Shown: in pieces, positions 27,201 through 40,202 of the stretch
How positions within the stretch are numbered: the stretch's first letter is position 1
Layout of the letters: each line of letters opens with the position of its first letter
NCBI GenBank assembly: GCA_951802195.1
Contig: OX637620.1
Location: 1,240,001-1,304,000, forward strand
Length of the DNA stretch: 64,000 nucleotides
From: Tausonia pullulans
Taxonomy: Eukaryota; Basidiomycota; Tremellomycetes; Cystofilobasidiales; Mrakiaceae
Direction: 5' to 3'
Translations under genes and position numbers: made by a program
The notes under the pieces: model-generated
What the model was told of the DNA's origin: nothing
Database searches by the model: none
The model's input: only the letters and a program-made list of their open reading frames with translations

Positions 27201-28771
27201 ATGAGCCGCCCGATCCCCCTCACCCTCCGCCTCCGCCACCCCGCTGGAGTCACAACCCTCACCGTTGCAGACACGTCCGCTCCTATCTCGACGCTCCTAG
27301 CGCAGATCACTTCCCTCACGTCTCTCTCTGAACCGCTCGACCGTGCGTTTGTCGATCTCTGCATCTGCGTCTTCCCTGCCTTCTCAACCCGCTGACTGGG
27401 CGCTCTACCGGGTCTCCGCTCCTCAGTTAAGAGAGGCTACCCGCCCAAGCCACTTCTCTTCCGATCTCCTGATGAGCCGATCGCGACTCTTAGTCTAGAG
27501 AAGGGCGAGCAGCTCGTCGTCGCGTCGGGGGCAGCCTCATCTACCTCGATGCCTGCCATCGCTCCTGCTGCCTCTTCAGTCTCCTCCACGCCCTTCGAAA
27601 CTGCTCCCTCTTTTCAAGCAGAGACAGGCGGCCTCTTTGGTGGAAATTCGTCAAGGTCGACGGTTGCAAAACCCAGTCTGACGAGCAAGGACGACGACGA
27701 GAGCGGCGACTCGGTCCCGCTCAGTGACGGCGGGCATCTTGCGCTGTTTGTCGTTCCGGACGACAACAGCTGTCTCTTCACGAGCGTGTCTGTCGCTTTT
27801 GAGGGGAGTATGGACGCTGCAGGAAAGCTGAGACGAGGTACGTGAAGTGCGTGTGTGGCAAGCTGAGCGCGTCGATAAGTTGGGGGGGGGGGGGGGGGGG
27901 TCGGGGCAGGGTGGGGGCTGACGACATTGGATGTCTGCGCCTCTCCGGTCTTAGTCGTGGCCGATGCCATCCGAGCTGACCCAGAGACCTATTCGGAGGT
28001 GTTCCTGGAGTGCGTGTGTGAATTCAGCAGCGATCTCTCATGCATGCGTCGAATGTTGACTGATGACTGGTGATGTGTCTCCATCGCACTAGACAATCAC
28101 CCGAGGCGTATATCAAGACAATTTCAGAGCCGAAAAGCTGGGGAGGCGCTATTGGTACGTCGTCTCTCTCTGAGGAAGAGGCATCATCTTCGGGGCTGAC
28201 ATGACGCTACCTTGTTTTAGAGCTCTCAATCTTCGCCAAGTAGTCCGTCTCCTCCAAGCTCGATCCATCCCCCCCTCCCCCCTCTCCTCCCGCTCTGAGC
28301 CGACCCTCTCTCTCCAAACAGCTATCAAACTGAGATCTCCTCCCTCGACGTTGCTACCAACCGGATCGACCACTTCGGCTCCTCCTCTGGCTATACCCAG
28401 CGGGCTCTCCTCGTCTACTCCGGCATCCACTACGACCCGCTCGTCTACAACCCGCTCGGCTCCCAACGCCTCACCAACGAGACATTACCATTCTGTGAGA
28501 CGCGGTTCGACGTGGGCGATCAGCGGATTCTTGATGCAGCGATGGAGATGGGGAGGAAGTTGAAGAGGAGGAGGTATTATACGGATACGGCGAAGTTTGA
28601 CTTGAGGTGCGGAAGATGCGGGGTGGGACTCGTAGGGGAGAAGCAGGCGAGAGAGCATGCGAAGGAGACGGGGCACGTCGAGTTTGGGTAGGTGCTAGCT
28701 TCTTTTGGACGACGCGACTGAACTGGCGCTGACGCCCTTCCCCTCTGTTCTTTCTTTGCAGAGAATACTGA
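27201..28771 (+). CDS. OTU1: OTU1/YOD1 ubiquitin thioesterase
   Basis: Seven exons: 27201-27342, 27427-27837, 27955-28009, 28093-28154, 28221-28242, 28322-28687 and 28762-28771, giving 355 aa. OTU1 is a deubiquitinase that works with Cdc48/p97, for example in ER-associated degradation. It has a UBX-like N-terminus ending in KRGYPPKPLLF, a Ser-rich linker, the OTU catalytic block PDDNSCLFTSV (Cys at about residue 163), EPKSWGGAIELSIFAK, GIHYDPL, and a C-terminal C2H2 finger CGRCG..EHAKETGH. The final coding exon is only 10 nt. Intron 2 contains an unbroken 19-base G run (27882-27900). Confidence 0.93.
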
Positions 28772-28864
28772 GAGACGGAAGAATCCATAGGTGTCCCTTT
28801 TGTAGGTTTATCTGTGTGCGGTGCTTCTTTCTTTTCCATTTTGCAGAAGAAAAATGCATGCAAA

Positions 28865-30803
28865 TCATCTCCGACGCTTCGTCGCCCCACCACTCTCAGC
28901 CTTGCCATTGCCAGCTGCGGCCGCAGCTGGCGCGGCGCCGGCCTTGAACGTACCATTGACGACGCCCTCCCACATCTTGTCGTTGAGTGCCTTGGCCTTG
29001 GCGAGGTCGGCTTTGAGGCGGGCGACTTCGGCTTCGAGGGCCGTGACTTGGGCGCCGTCAGTGTTGGAGGTGCTGGAGGAGGTGGGTGTTGGCGCCGACA
29101 ATGCGGCGGGGACGAGAGACGGAGCGGTGGAAAGAGAGGAGATCGAGGGACCGGGGAAGGGGTTCGCTGAGGGTGGCAAGAGGGAGAAGATCTAGAGAGG
29201 AGGCAGATCAGCATCGTGTTCTCCCTTCTCTGAAGAAGTGGGCCCGCCAGGAACTTACATCGACCTCCTCCGAAAGAAGACCAAGCACCTCGTGCCGCTC
29301 CCGCTCTTTCCTCCCCACGCGCATACGCTCAAGCATCCCCACAGGCCGAATGGGCCATGCATCGGCCGTCGCGCTCGCTCCTCCGCTCATTTGAGCGCCC
29401 CCTGCCCCTCCACCGGCTGCTCCCCCACCCAGGACGACATGTCCATGGAGGTCTGCCGGCCGGAGCATCGTCGAGATGTGCGTGACGGGGCAGCCTTTGT
29501 GCGCCGCGGGGGAGAGTGTCCTTAGGTGCTGCAGCGAGGGCAGCGCATGGACGTGGACCTGGCCGATAGCCGAGCCGATAAGGAGGTGAGAAGCGGAGAG
29601 GGAGAGACCGAGCGAAGTGACAGTCTCCCCTAGGGTAAGGTGAGCACCTTCGGAGCGTTGGATCCGGATGACCTCGCCGACGCCACCTCCGCCTCGGGCG
29701 TGGACGCGACCCTTGCCCTTGTCCTTTCGCAGGACGATAGATGTCGTGACGCCGGCCATGTCGTCCTCGTCGTCGGCCTCCTCGCCCGCACGGCGCTCAT
29801 ACAGGTTGACAGCAAAGACCTCCTTTCCCGAGGCAGCCCAGAACGCGCGCTCAAGCGGGTCAAAGATGAGCGATGTCGGTGGCGCAGGGAGGTGGTAAGT
29901 TGAAAGAAGGGAGGCAGGCGAGGTAAGCGACCAGAGCTTGACGGTGTGGTCGACGGAAGAGGTGAGCACTCGGCAGTCCGAGGGGAATGCGCCAAGCCCG
30001 ATCTGGATGTCCGTTACGGGGAGGGTGTGGTCTGACAGAGTGCAGTAGGCCGTCGGGATTTCCTTCTGATGGTCGTTGGAGACGAGGCTAGAGAGCGGCA
30101 TGTCAGAATGATGGGACCATCTTGAGCTTGAGCTTGCTCTCTCTCACCTGGCGACGCTCCAAACGGAGACTCCCGAGTCATCCGAGCCCGAGACGAGGCC
30201 GAGGCCGTCCTGGGTGAACTTGAGGATGTTGACGCGCCGATAGTGGGCGTCGAACGAGTTGAAGAGGAGGCCTGATGCGAGCTGATGGACAAGGGAAGTC
30301 AGCCACCTGTCTCGTGGTCTCTTGCGCTCTCTATCTCTCGAAATTCTCGGCACGGACCTCCCAGAGGTAGACATGGCCGGACTGGGTGCCGCCGGCGCAG
30401 TACGTGCCCGTCGGGGAGACGGCGAAGCAGGTGAGCTTCTCCGGGAGCGGGATTTTCTGGTGGAGTTGCTCCTGGGGGAGAGCAAGAACGCAGGGAGTAG
30501 TGTCATGGTCAGGTCAGCGGCGCGTCGACGGACGATCAGACCACGGCAGGATGAACGACGCGTGCGCTGGCGAACCTTCTGCCACGCCCAGACGCCAGCG
30601 AGAGCCTTGCCCTCCTGGACGGTGATGCAAATACCACCGAGGCCGTTGGCCGTCGGGAGGACGGCGGTCGAGTTGGGTCCTGGGGCGGAAGGTTTGAGGG
30701 TCGCCAGCTGGTGGGCGGTCGTGAAATCGTGGAGGGTCGTCGAGCCCGAGGCAGTGGACGTCGAGCTGGAGGAGGTGAGGATAACCTCGGAGGGCGGGGC
30801 CAT
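28865..30803 (-). CDS. IPI3: Ipi3/WDR18-like WD40 protein (Rix1 complex)
   Basis: Five exons: 30803-30576, 30471-30358, 30281-30148, 30087-29259 and 29191-28865, giving 543 aa. Ipi3 with Rix1 and Ipi1 supports ITS2 removal and maturation of pre-60S ribosomes in the nucleoplasm. WD-type repeats are visible: GTYCAGGTQSGHVYLWE, LVSGSDDSGVSVWSVA, VLTSSVDHTVKLWSLTS and HLLIGSAIGQVHVHAL. SDHTLPVTDIQIGLG is characteristic of the family. The C-terminus carries a coiled-coil-like segment (VTALEAEVARLKADLAKAKA) and a basic end (KRRR). It is convergent with OTU1, with 93 bp between stop codons. Confidence 0.88.
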
Positions 30804-31122
30804 GGCTTGGCGGGAGTGAGCCGGAGGGGAACAGAGGAGGTTGGTGGTCGTCGAAGGGAGAAGCTGCCCGGCGCCAGCCTGCACGCGTCTCCTCAGGGCG
30901 GCGGCCTTGACGACGCCGACAGCGCGGGGCGCGCCTGACCTCTCGCGCACCATGCACCCACCCCTCCTTCACCTCGCTCCACCACCCGCTTCCTCCCCGC
31001 TCCCACTCACCGACTCAGCCCCAGGCCGGGCCAGCCAGCCAGTCTGCCCACGAGCTCTCCCAGTCCTTCCTCTCGAGAGACCCCCCGAACCTCCCTCTTC
31101 CCCCTCGGACCGGATCGCCACC
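30804..31122. promoter_or_regulatory. Divergent promoter region, IPI3 / UBC2-like adaptor
   Basis: 319 bp, GC-rich, with pyrimidine-rich stretches ahead of the plus-strand ATG. No named regulatory site recognised. Confidence 0.4.
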
Positions 31123-34100
31123 ATGGAAGGCGCGGAAGCGTCCCTTGCCCTGCCGCCCTCGGAGCCGCGCCTGGACGAATGGGACGAGGAACTCGTCGTC
31201 TCATGGCTCGACAGCATCGGCTACGGCGGACATCACGCCTCCATCAGAGGTATGTCCTGGTTCTTCCAATGGGCGAGCGAGAGAGAGGGAAGGCGGTCCC
31301 TCGGCATCCGCTTGATCCTCCGCTCGGGCTTCTCCTGGACCGAGCTGCCGTCCCCCCCTCCGGCCCTGTCCTTCGGGTTCCTACGGAACTGACAACGTCG
31401 TCCCAACCCCACCTTTCAGACCAGGGAATCTCTGGAGACGTTCTCTCGCTGCTCTCTTCGGATGACCTCCGCGAGCTCGGGATCATCTCGCTCGGCCAGC
31501 GTCTCGGGATCCTCAAGTCGGTCTACCTTCTCAAGGTCGCTCAGGGTCTCCCAATCGAGGAGGATGCCTGGGTCCCCTCAGGTGAGTGAGGAACATCCTG
31601 CTTGCTTTCCTTCTGTCCTTTTCTCCTCTTTTCTCCCCATCGTTTCCAACGTGGCCAAACCGCGTGCACACGCTTGACCAGAGGGAGAAGGACAGAGAGA
31701 GAGGGAGGGCCTGGACCGTGGCCTGTGCTGAAAGAGGCCCACCCTCGTTCGCGTTCCTGACCGCTCCTGCTTCCTCTCAATCTCTCTTCTCTCCAGCCAT
31801 CAACGGAGATCCAGACGCGTCGTTCAATGTCCCGCCCACGGCCGCGGTCGACGGGCACTCTTTCGTCCCGGATACTGGCCGTATCCTCGACATGCTGCGC
31901 GACCAAAGTGCGTCGTCCCCCGCGACTTCTCGCGCGCATCGCATGTGATCGTTGAACCCTTCTCTCCACAGATGAGCGGATAGTGTACCTCGAGATTGAG
32001 TATTCGCGACTGAGTGAGGCCTTCTTCGCACTTCAGGAGGGCGATCAGAGCGGGATTCGTACACGCGCGGTCAGTTTCGGCTGGCGCCGAGAGGGCGAAA
32101 GGAAGGGTCGGGCAAGCATGTCTGATCTCCGTCCGTCTATCGCAGGCCTCCACGACTCCAACTCCTACACCCAGTTTCGACGACCGCGGCAACAGTGGCT
32201 TGTGGAAACAGCCTTCGATCAAGTGGGCGACTTACGGACGGCATCTCCGGTCCCCGACGCAGCCCACGCCGGACGAGGGACCTGGCATGAGTGGCACCGG
32301 TGGACTCGACAGCCCGGCTCTTAACGGGCTCGATGGCTTGCGTCGGCTGAATCCGAAGTATTCAGAGCCGAATCTTCTCGTCAGTTGATCGTGCGTGCTG
32401 TTCCTTATCTGGTCGCTGACGCACGCACACACATCATCATCAGGGCTCGTCCTTGGCCTCTAGCGCTCGTACCCACCAGCGTTCTAGCTCGCTTAACAGA
32501 CAGCAATCCTCCTCACAGCTCTCTCGCTCTCTTCCGACGTTCGATCTCCCCCCAGACTCGTCTGCCTCGTCTGCCAACATCCAGCCGCCACCACCTTCCG
32601 CTTCCACCATGGCCCCTTCGCGGTCCGCTTCGCCTCAGATGCCGACGCCTCCCCAGCTTGCGCGTGTCATCTCCGCGACGAATCTCAAGACGACTGGGGC
32701 AATGTCTCTTTCCTCGCCGTCAGCGGCCCTCCCCCCGCTCGCGTCCTCACCCTCCCACTCACCGTCGTCCTCTTCCTCGGTGCCGCCTCCACGAAGCTCG
32801 CCTAAGGAAGCTCCCTCCTCCTCTTACTCCGCCCCTTCTTCCGCCGCTATGGCTCCCTCCTCCTCTCGCGACAGCAAGGCCGACCGGCCGCCCGTGACGG
32901 GCACGGCGGAGAACCCACAGCGGTTCCGAGTGACGCTCGACGACCCTTGCTGGAAAGTCCTCCCCGCGGCGCTCAAGAAGTACAAGATCAACGACGACTG
33001 GCGGATGTACGCCTTGTTCATCTGCTACGGCACGTCGGCGACCTCATCGGGCACCGAGCGTTGTCTCTCATACGACGAAAAACCTTTGCTGCTCTTTCAA
33101 AAGCTTAAGGAGGCGAACCAGCAGCCCGTTTTTATGCTTCGTCATATTGTGCGTTGAGGCCTTGTCTTTCTCGCTTCCTTGTTCACAGCTGAGCCTCTTC
33201 CCACTCTAGCGCGACATCAAATCTCCGATTGCCATCGCCCAGAACAAGCAGGCGCTCAAGCTCACCTCGACCCCTTCCTCGGCTAATCAAGGCTCCTCCT
33301 CTCGCCCGCCTAATGCTTCCAGCTCGGCCACCACTACCTCGCCGACCACCAGCGGTGGTGGCGCCAATCCTTCCGCCCCTACCTTATCCTCTTCCGATTC
33401 CTCCTCCTCAACGCCAAATTCCCACCCGACTGTCCCAACCTACTCAAAGAACACGCGTCTCCACCAGCCCTCGGTGCTCCTCCCGCTCTCCAAGAGCCGG
33501 AACGGCGGGCTCGAAACGCCCGAGACGGAGGACGACCCTTCGAGTTTCCAGAGTAGTAGTAGTAGTAATGGTAGTGGACAACCGGGTACGCCGGCCGCAA
33601 CGCCAACGATGGGCGAGAGTGCTACTGGAGCGGGAGCTGGGACAGGCGATGCTGGGCCGGGAGACATCAGCTACGCGATCAGCATCTACCCGTATTTTGC
33701 AGAGAGGTGGGTCACCTTTGACTTTGAGCCGACTGTAACGTGAGCTGACGTCGTCTAAGTAAAGAGAGGACGAGTTCGATGTGGTAGTGTGAGCTCTCTG
33801 ATTCCATCTTCCTATTTCTCGATCGCGCATGTGCTGACCATGTCTGATCAGCGACGACACCTTCATCGTCCTTTCTAAAGCCAAGGGCTGGTGGGTTGTT
33901 CAAAGAGACCCGACGGGCTCGGGCCAGGTGACGCCCGACTCGTCCAAGGCCGGGTGGGTGCCTGCCGGGTGCATACTCGAATGCAACCGACCTCCGGGTA
34001 GCGGAGCGTCACGAGTCCAACTGTCGAGCATTGTCTCCACGAGCTATCCGGGTCACTCGCTCATGGATTACACGGCAGGCGCGGGGGATGAGATGTCGCT

Positions 34101-34610
34101 CGTCAAGGATGAGATGCTTAGGGTCTTTAAGCGGTGGGTCTTTGCTTTGGCCGTCATTTGCACGGCCAGTGTTGACGAACTTTTTGTTTTTCAATCTCCC
34201 CAGGTATAGTCATTGGAGCTACGCCGTCAAGGAGGTCGGAGGCGAGCGAGGCTGGGTAAGTTTGACGTCTCTGCCCGTTTGCTCGTTCTGATCCGATTGC
34301 TGACTACAACGCGTTCTTGCCCCTCCTTCCACAGGTCCCGTCATGGTGAGAGCTCCTTCCCACTCTCCAAGTTCGATCCGTCGATTGCTGACCTCTCCTT
34401 ACACCCAGGTTCATCGGCCGCCTCTCCTCATCTTCCTCTGTCGCCGGTGGCAACACCACCACCACCTCTCTAACTGGTACCGGCGGCGCGGGCGAACCCT
34501 TGACACCTCCACCACCGACCGGCTCGACGGGATCCCTCCTCCCCCAGCAGCCATCCTCCTCTGCCTCGGACGAGCCGTTGCCTCAGCGAACTAACTCGGA
34601 CTCGTCGTAA
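31123..34610 (+). CDS. UBC2: Ubc2/Ste50-type MAPK-cascade adaptor (SAM, RA, SH3)
   Basis: Twelve exons: 31123-31249, 31420-31581, 31797-31907, 31972-32069, 32146-32379, 32444-33148, 33210-33706, 33765-33788, 33852-34133, 34204-34255, 34335-34345 and 34409-34610, giving 834 aa. The adaptor links Ras/G-protein input to the Ste11-type MAPKKK in mating and filamentation. Domains in order: SAM (about 17-90; WDEELVVSWLDSIGY, ISGDVLSLLSSDDLRELGI), a Ser/Pro-rich linker, RA (about 400-490; RFRVTLDDPCWKVLPAALKK, LLLFQKLKEANQQPVFMLRH), then an SH3-like domain (ISIYPYFAEREDEFDV, KAKGWWVVQRD, GWVPAGCIL). The SAM-RA-SH3 order is that of basidiomycete Ubc2; ascomycete Ste50 lacks SH3. An 11-nt exon encodes VPSW of a conserved-looking motif. 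An AGT repeat near 33551 codes a Ser run. Confidence 0.87.
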
Positions 34611-35445
34611 TGAATCACGTTGCTCTCAATCTTCTCTTGTCTTACCCCCTTCATTGATTTCTCCCTCTATCTCTCTCGGTCGCTTGCTCCACCTTCTCCA
34701 GTCGTTCGCATTTCTCTTGTCTCAGTACTCGCTTTCGACTTTACTTACACCTACGAGTTTCTAGTCTTTCGTCTGCTGCGGTGGCGTGACTCCTTTTTTT
34801 TTTTTTTTTTTTGCTTAACTAACTCGCATCACCACCGGTCTATTTTTCTTCCTCTGCGAATCATCATGGGCGGAGGCGCAGCCCTCTTGACATGTCTAGC
34901 GTCAGCCAAACATACATGACTTCCGCATCTCCGGAGTCTCGACTTCCTGAGACCGCCGACTTATGTCCTCATACCGTTGCTGAACTGCCCAGCAGGCGAT
35001 GGCGTCGCCGAGCCAGGGGGTTATCCGAATACCAGGCCAGCACGCAAGCACGAACAAGAGCAAAGTGGAGGGATCGAGGGGAATCATTCGGAAAACCCGG
35101 CCGGTGGTGAGCTCCTCATCCTCCGTCGAAGGCGTGCTCGACGGCGAAGCGCGCTCGCTCTCGCTCCTCGGTTCTTCAGCCCACCGCCATTCGCCCTCGA
35201 CCCCCAACTTCTCTCTCAGATCGGGCATCCCAATCCCCCCACTGGCTCTCCTCTCACTTCATTCTTTCTTCTCTCCCTTCCTCCCCGTTCCCGTGTTCGT
35301 TCCCGTATAGTTCCCGCCCCAGTGAGTCGATGCTTGCGATCTCGCCGCGGCGGCAAGGAAGGCGACATTCGCTGACAGCCTCTATCCGCCGCCCCTTCTT
35401 TCGCTCTTCCCTCTCCTCCCGTTGGCTGGTTTCTCCCTTTCCAGA
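34611..35445. other. Intergenic space upstream of MET5
   Basis: 835 bp holding the 3' flank of the adaptor gene and the MET5 promoter. It contains a 19-base T run (34794-34812) and long pyrimidine-rich stretches near the MET5 start. Short ORFs on both strands show no domain. Confidence 0.5.
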
Positions 35446-38400
35446 ATGTCGACCGCCGCCGTCGCCCGGATCGCCTACCTCGCTTCCGACGTCCTCATCA
35501 CCACCCCGGCTTCGCCGTTCACGCTCCCGTCGTTATCGTCGAGCAAGGCTCCCGAGCTCGACGTCCTCCACCCGCACGCCGATCCTGGGCTCGTCGCCTC
35601 GAGGCACGCCGGCTCTCGCCTGACGACTATTCTCCTCGCGTCTGTCGAGTCGTCGTCGTCGGCGTCTCCATTCACCCGGCTCGTGCCCTCGCTCTCTGAA
35701 CTCGCTCAGACGGCGACGGTCGTCCATGTTGCGGTGCCCGCCGCTGGCGATCTCTCGGACGTTGTCGCGCTCCGGTCCGCCGGTTGGGTTCTCGTCCTGT
35801 CGAGCACGACCAAGGACGCCCATGACCACGCCGTCGTCGCCTCTAAGCTTGCGCGCCAAGCCAAGCGGGCCGTCCTCCATGTCTTTGTCGAGTCTGCTGC
35901 GGACGCTTTCAGCGAGGCCGACCAGGTTGATGAAGCCAAGTTCGTAGAGTTCCTCGATGCGCCCCCTCCCGCAGCTACCACCAACGGCAGCAACGGCGAC
36001 CACTCTCACTCGTCAGCGCTCTTCCGCGAGTACGAGCTCGCCTCGCTCGCCACGCTCGCTCTCCTCCGGCGGCCTCAGCGCCCGTACGTGTACTCGGGAC
36101 CCGCATCGCCCTCGACCGTCTTCGTTGTCTTCGGCACGGAGGCCGCCCCGCTCGTCTCGCTTGCCACCGGCCCTGCCGCGCACTTCGGTGTCCTTGAGAT
36201 CAAGCTCCTTCGGCCCCTCTCGCCTCATCGGCTCCTCTCGGCACTCCCCGCGGGCGTCAAGAACGTCGTAGTGCTTGAGCAGGCGTTCAAGAAGACCACC
36301 AAGTGGGGTGGCGTCTACCTCGACGTCGTCTCGGCCGTCCAGGACCACGAGGGCGAGGACGAGCGGCCTAAGGTCTTCGGCGGTCTCCTTGGCCCGCTGA
36401 CCTCCAACAGTGCTACACTTACTACCGAGGTCACCAAGCTCATCACCGCTCTCGGCTCGAACCAGGATCTCCTTCTCGGCTCGATCCCGACGATCGCCAA
36501 GTCGGCCCCTGCTCCTACCGCCCCTCATGTCCCGGCGCTCGAGTCGGCCTACACCAAGATGCTCGCCCAGATCTTCGGCGACCGCCTCGAGGTCGCCAAC
36601 TCACCGGACCTTGTTGCCACCTCGGGAGCATCGGCTACCCTCCCGGAGTATGCCTTTGGTAAGGCACGCGCCGACATTGCTCTTCGCGCCGAGCTCGTCG
36701 AGGCCGTCGAGGGTCTTCTCTCGGCCTATGGCGTCGACAAGGCCGTCCATGGTGCTTGGGCCAAGTGGCTCCTCGCCAAGGACGACGCCCGGTCGGCTCG
36801 CTCGCTCGGCGAGCAGGCCATCACGATCCTCGAGACGTCGGACCTCGCCTCGTCCAACAAGGCCGCTCAGCGGATCCTCGCTCTTCGCGCCCACGTCGGC
36901 ACTCCTTCGCGGTGGATCATCGGCTCGGACGCCTGGTCGTACGACCTCGGCGCCTCGGGTGTCCACCACGCCATCGCCTCGGGCGAAAACGTCAACCTCC
37001 TCGTCATCGATTCGGTGCCGTACACTCAGCGGGACGCTGCCCTCTCTCACAAGCGCAAGAAGGACATTGGTCTCTACGCGATGAACCACGGCGACGTCTA
37101 CGTTGCATCCGTCGCCGTCTACTCGTCATACTCGCAGGTCCTCCAGGTGCGCAGTCTCGTCTCTCACTCTGTCCTCAGTTTGACTATCTCCTGATGCATC
37201 CCCCTTCTCTATTACCTCAGGCCCTCACTGAGGCCGACAAGTTCAAAGGTCCCTCGGTTGTCCTTGCCTACCTTCCTTACGCCGAGGAGTCAGCGTCCGC
37301 GCTCGAGGTCCTCAAGGAGACCAAGCTTGCCGTTGACACCGGCTACTGGCCCCTCTACCGATGGGACCCTTCGCTCGAGGTCGCCGGCAAGGAGCCCTTC
37401 TCGCTTGACTCTGAGCATATCAAGAACGAGCTCCAGGAGTTCCTCGACCGCCAGTCGCACCTCTCCCAGCTCACCAACGCCGCCCCGACGCTTGCGCCGG
37501 AGCTCGTCGAGTCGCTTGGCGAGAAGCTTCTCGTTGCACGCAAGGACAAGGCCAAGAAGGCGTACGAGGCCCTCCTCTCGGCCTTCGACGGGCCCCCGCT
37601 TCTCATTCTCTTCGCCTCGGACGGCGGCAACGCCCAGAAGGTCGCTCAGCGGCTCGCGACCCGCGCTGGCCTTCGCGGCCTCGCCACGCGGTGCATCGCC
37701 CTCGACGAGTTCCCGCTCGACGACCTCAAGCTTGAGTCGCACGTCGCCATCGTCACCTCCACCGCTGGTCAGGGTGAGGCCCCCCAGAACGCGCGTGTCA
37801 CGTTCAAGGCGCTCGCTGCGCTCGCCGCCGCGGGTGAGAAGCCCTTCGGCGACGTTAAGTTCAGCGTCTTCGGCATGGGCGACACGCACTACTGGCCTCG
37901 CCCGGAGGACGCTCACTATTACAACAAGCCTGGAAAGGACCTCGACGCCCGGCTCGAGCAGCTTGGCGCCGAGCGGATGGCCCCCCTTGGTCTTGGAGAC
38001 GACCAGGACGCTGATGGAGCCCAGACGGGCTACAAGCTCTGGGAGCCGACGCTCTGGAAGGCCATGGGCGTCGACAACGTCGAGGTCACTGAGGCTGAGC
38101 CTGAACCCATCACGAACGAGCACATCAAGATCGCGTCCAACTACCTTCGTGGTACCATCGCCGAGGGTCTCAAAGACACGACCACGGGTGCCCTTTCCGC
38201 CTCGGATGGTCAGCTCACCAAGTTCCACGGCATCTACGAGCAGGACGACCGCGACATCCGCGAGGAGCGGAAGGCCGCCGGCCTCGAGCCCGCGTACTCG
38301 TTCATGGTGCGTCATCCTATCTTCACTGGTCTGGTCTGCTTTCTTCTCTGGCTGACGTCGTGTTTTTCTTTAGGTCCGCGTTCGTCTCCCCGCAGGAGTC

Positions 38401-40202
38401 GCTACCCCGGCCCAGTGGCTCGCGATGGACCAGATCTCGGACGAGCACGGTAACGGCACGCTCAAGATGACTACGCGTCAGACCTGGCAGTACCATGGCA
38501 TCAGTGCGTCTCCCTTTCTCTTCATATACCTTTTGCCCACTCTAAGTGCCTCCTCCTTCTCCCCTTCCAGTCAAGAAGCACCTCAAGCCTGCTATCCAGG
38601 CTATCAACCGCGCCCTCCTCGACACCATTGCTGCCTGCGGCGACGTCAACCGTAACGTCCAGTGCGCGGCCAACCCGTCTAAGTCGCACCTCCACAAGCA
38701 GGTCTGGCAGTTCTCCAAGGATCTCTCGGAGCATCTCCTCCCGGACACGAGCGCCTACGCCGAAATCTGGCTTGACAAGAAAAAGGTCGCTGGTGACGCT
38801 GTCCAGGACTTTGAGCCCAAGTACGGCAAGTATTATCTTCCTAGGAAGGTTAGTCGCTATTCTTTAATTTCTTTCTTCTTTCGTTCTGCAGTCGATCGCT
38901 GAAACCATCTTACCCTTCCCCCTCTGTAGTTCAAGATCGCCGTCGCCGTCCCCCCTCAGAACGACGTCGATGTCTTCACGAACGACGTCGGCTTCATCGC
39001 CATCGTTGACGAGAAAACCGAGCAGCTCGTCGGTTTCAACGTCACCGTTGGTGGAGGCATGGGTGTTACCCACTCCAACACGAAGACCTACCCGCGTCTC
39101 GGAGATGTTATTGGCTTCGTCAAGCCTGAGGAGGGCTGCGCCGTCGCCGAAGCCATCATGCTCACTCAGCGTGACAACGGAAACCGCGCGGACCGCAAGA
39201 ACGCTGTACGTCGGCCAGAGAGCGAGCCCAACTCAGAGAGCGAGCCCAACTCAGTCCTCGATCAGCCTGCTGAACCTTGCTCTCCTCCTTCTACAGCGTC
39301 TGAAGTACACCGTTGATCGCATGGGTCTCCCTGCCTTCAAGGCCGAGGTCGAGAAGCGATTTGGCAAGCCCCTCGCGCCCGAGCGGCCCTACAAATTCAC
39401 CTCGTCCGTCGATGAGTTCGGTTGGTCCCAGGGCCACGATGGCAAGCACCACTTCACCATGTTCATCGAGAATGGTCGGGTCCAAGACGAGCCCGAGAAG
39501 CAGTTCAAGACAGGTCTCCGGGAGATCGCTCAGGTCCACAAGGGCTTCTTCCGGTTGACGGCTAACCAGCACGTCATCCTCTCGGATATCGCGACCGAGG
39601 ACCTTCCGGAGATCAAGGCCCTCCTCGCCAAATACAAGCTCGACAACCTCGGCCACAGCGCGCTCAGGCACGCCTCGTCTGCCTGCGTTGCGTTCCCGAC
39701 GTGCGGTCTCGCCATGGCTGAGTCAGAGCGGTACCTTCCGCTCCTCGTCGACAAGGTAGAGGCCATAATGGAGGAGAACGGTCTTCGCAACGACTCGATC
39801 GTCATGGTGAGTGGTGCCCTCGACTCAGATTTTTTTCTTTCTTTCAGACGACTGACCCCTGCACTCCTCCAGCGTATGTCCGGATGCCCCAACGGTTGCT
39901 CTCGGCCTTGGCCCGCCGAGATTGCCTTTGTCGGCAAGGCCCCGGGCACGTACATGATGCTCCTCGGTGGTGGCTTCTACGGCCAGCGTCTCTCCAAGCT
40001 CTACCGCGAGAGCGTCACCGAGCCCGAGATTCTCGCCATCCTTCGGCCTCTCATCAAGCGCTGGGCGACCGAGCGCCACGACGGAGAGCACTTTGGAGAC
40101 TTTGTCATTCGTATTGGCGTTATCAAGCCTACCATCTCGGGGAAGACCTTCTACGAGTCTACGAGCATGGACCCGGCTCGGGCGATTCACGCGACGGCCT
40201 AG
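35446..40202 (+). CDS. MET5: Sulfite reductase [NADPH] beta subunit (hemoprotein)
   Basis: Seven exons: 35446-37146, 37221-38306, 38374-38503, 38571-38848, 38930-39205, 39297-39806 and 39873-40202, giving 1436 aa, close to the yeast enzyme. It reduces sulfite to sulfide in sulfate assimilation, paired with the flavoprotein alpha subunit (Met10). Order seen: a pyruvate-oxidoreductase-like N-terminal half, a flavodoxin-like domain (about 690-850; [28 protein letters not shown]), then the sulfite reductase hemoprotein domains. The siroheme/4Fe-4S ligands are present: Cys-X5-Cys in ACVAFPTCG (about 1287 and 1293) and Cys-X3-Cys in GCPNGCSRP (about 1332 and 1336). [12 protein letters not shown] and [19 protein letters not shown] are family blocks. 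Intron 5 holds a perfect 18-bp tandem duplication (39218-39253). Confidence 0.95.

Noticed and set aside
36756-37200. Long plus-strand ORF entering MET5 exon 2 from a different frame
   Set aside because: Only the part after the 37147-37220 intron is coding in that frame; upstream it is a shadow of exon 1.
37290-38315. 341-aa ORF on the minus strand
   Set aside because: Exact shadow of MET5 exon 2; no recognisable domain.
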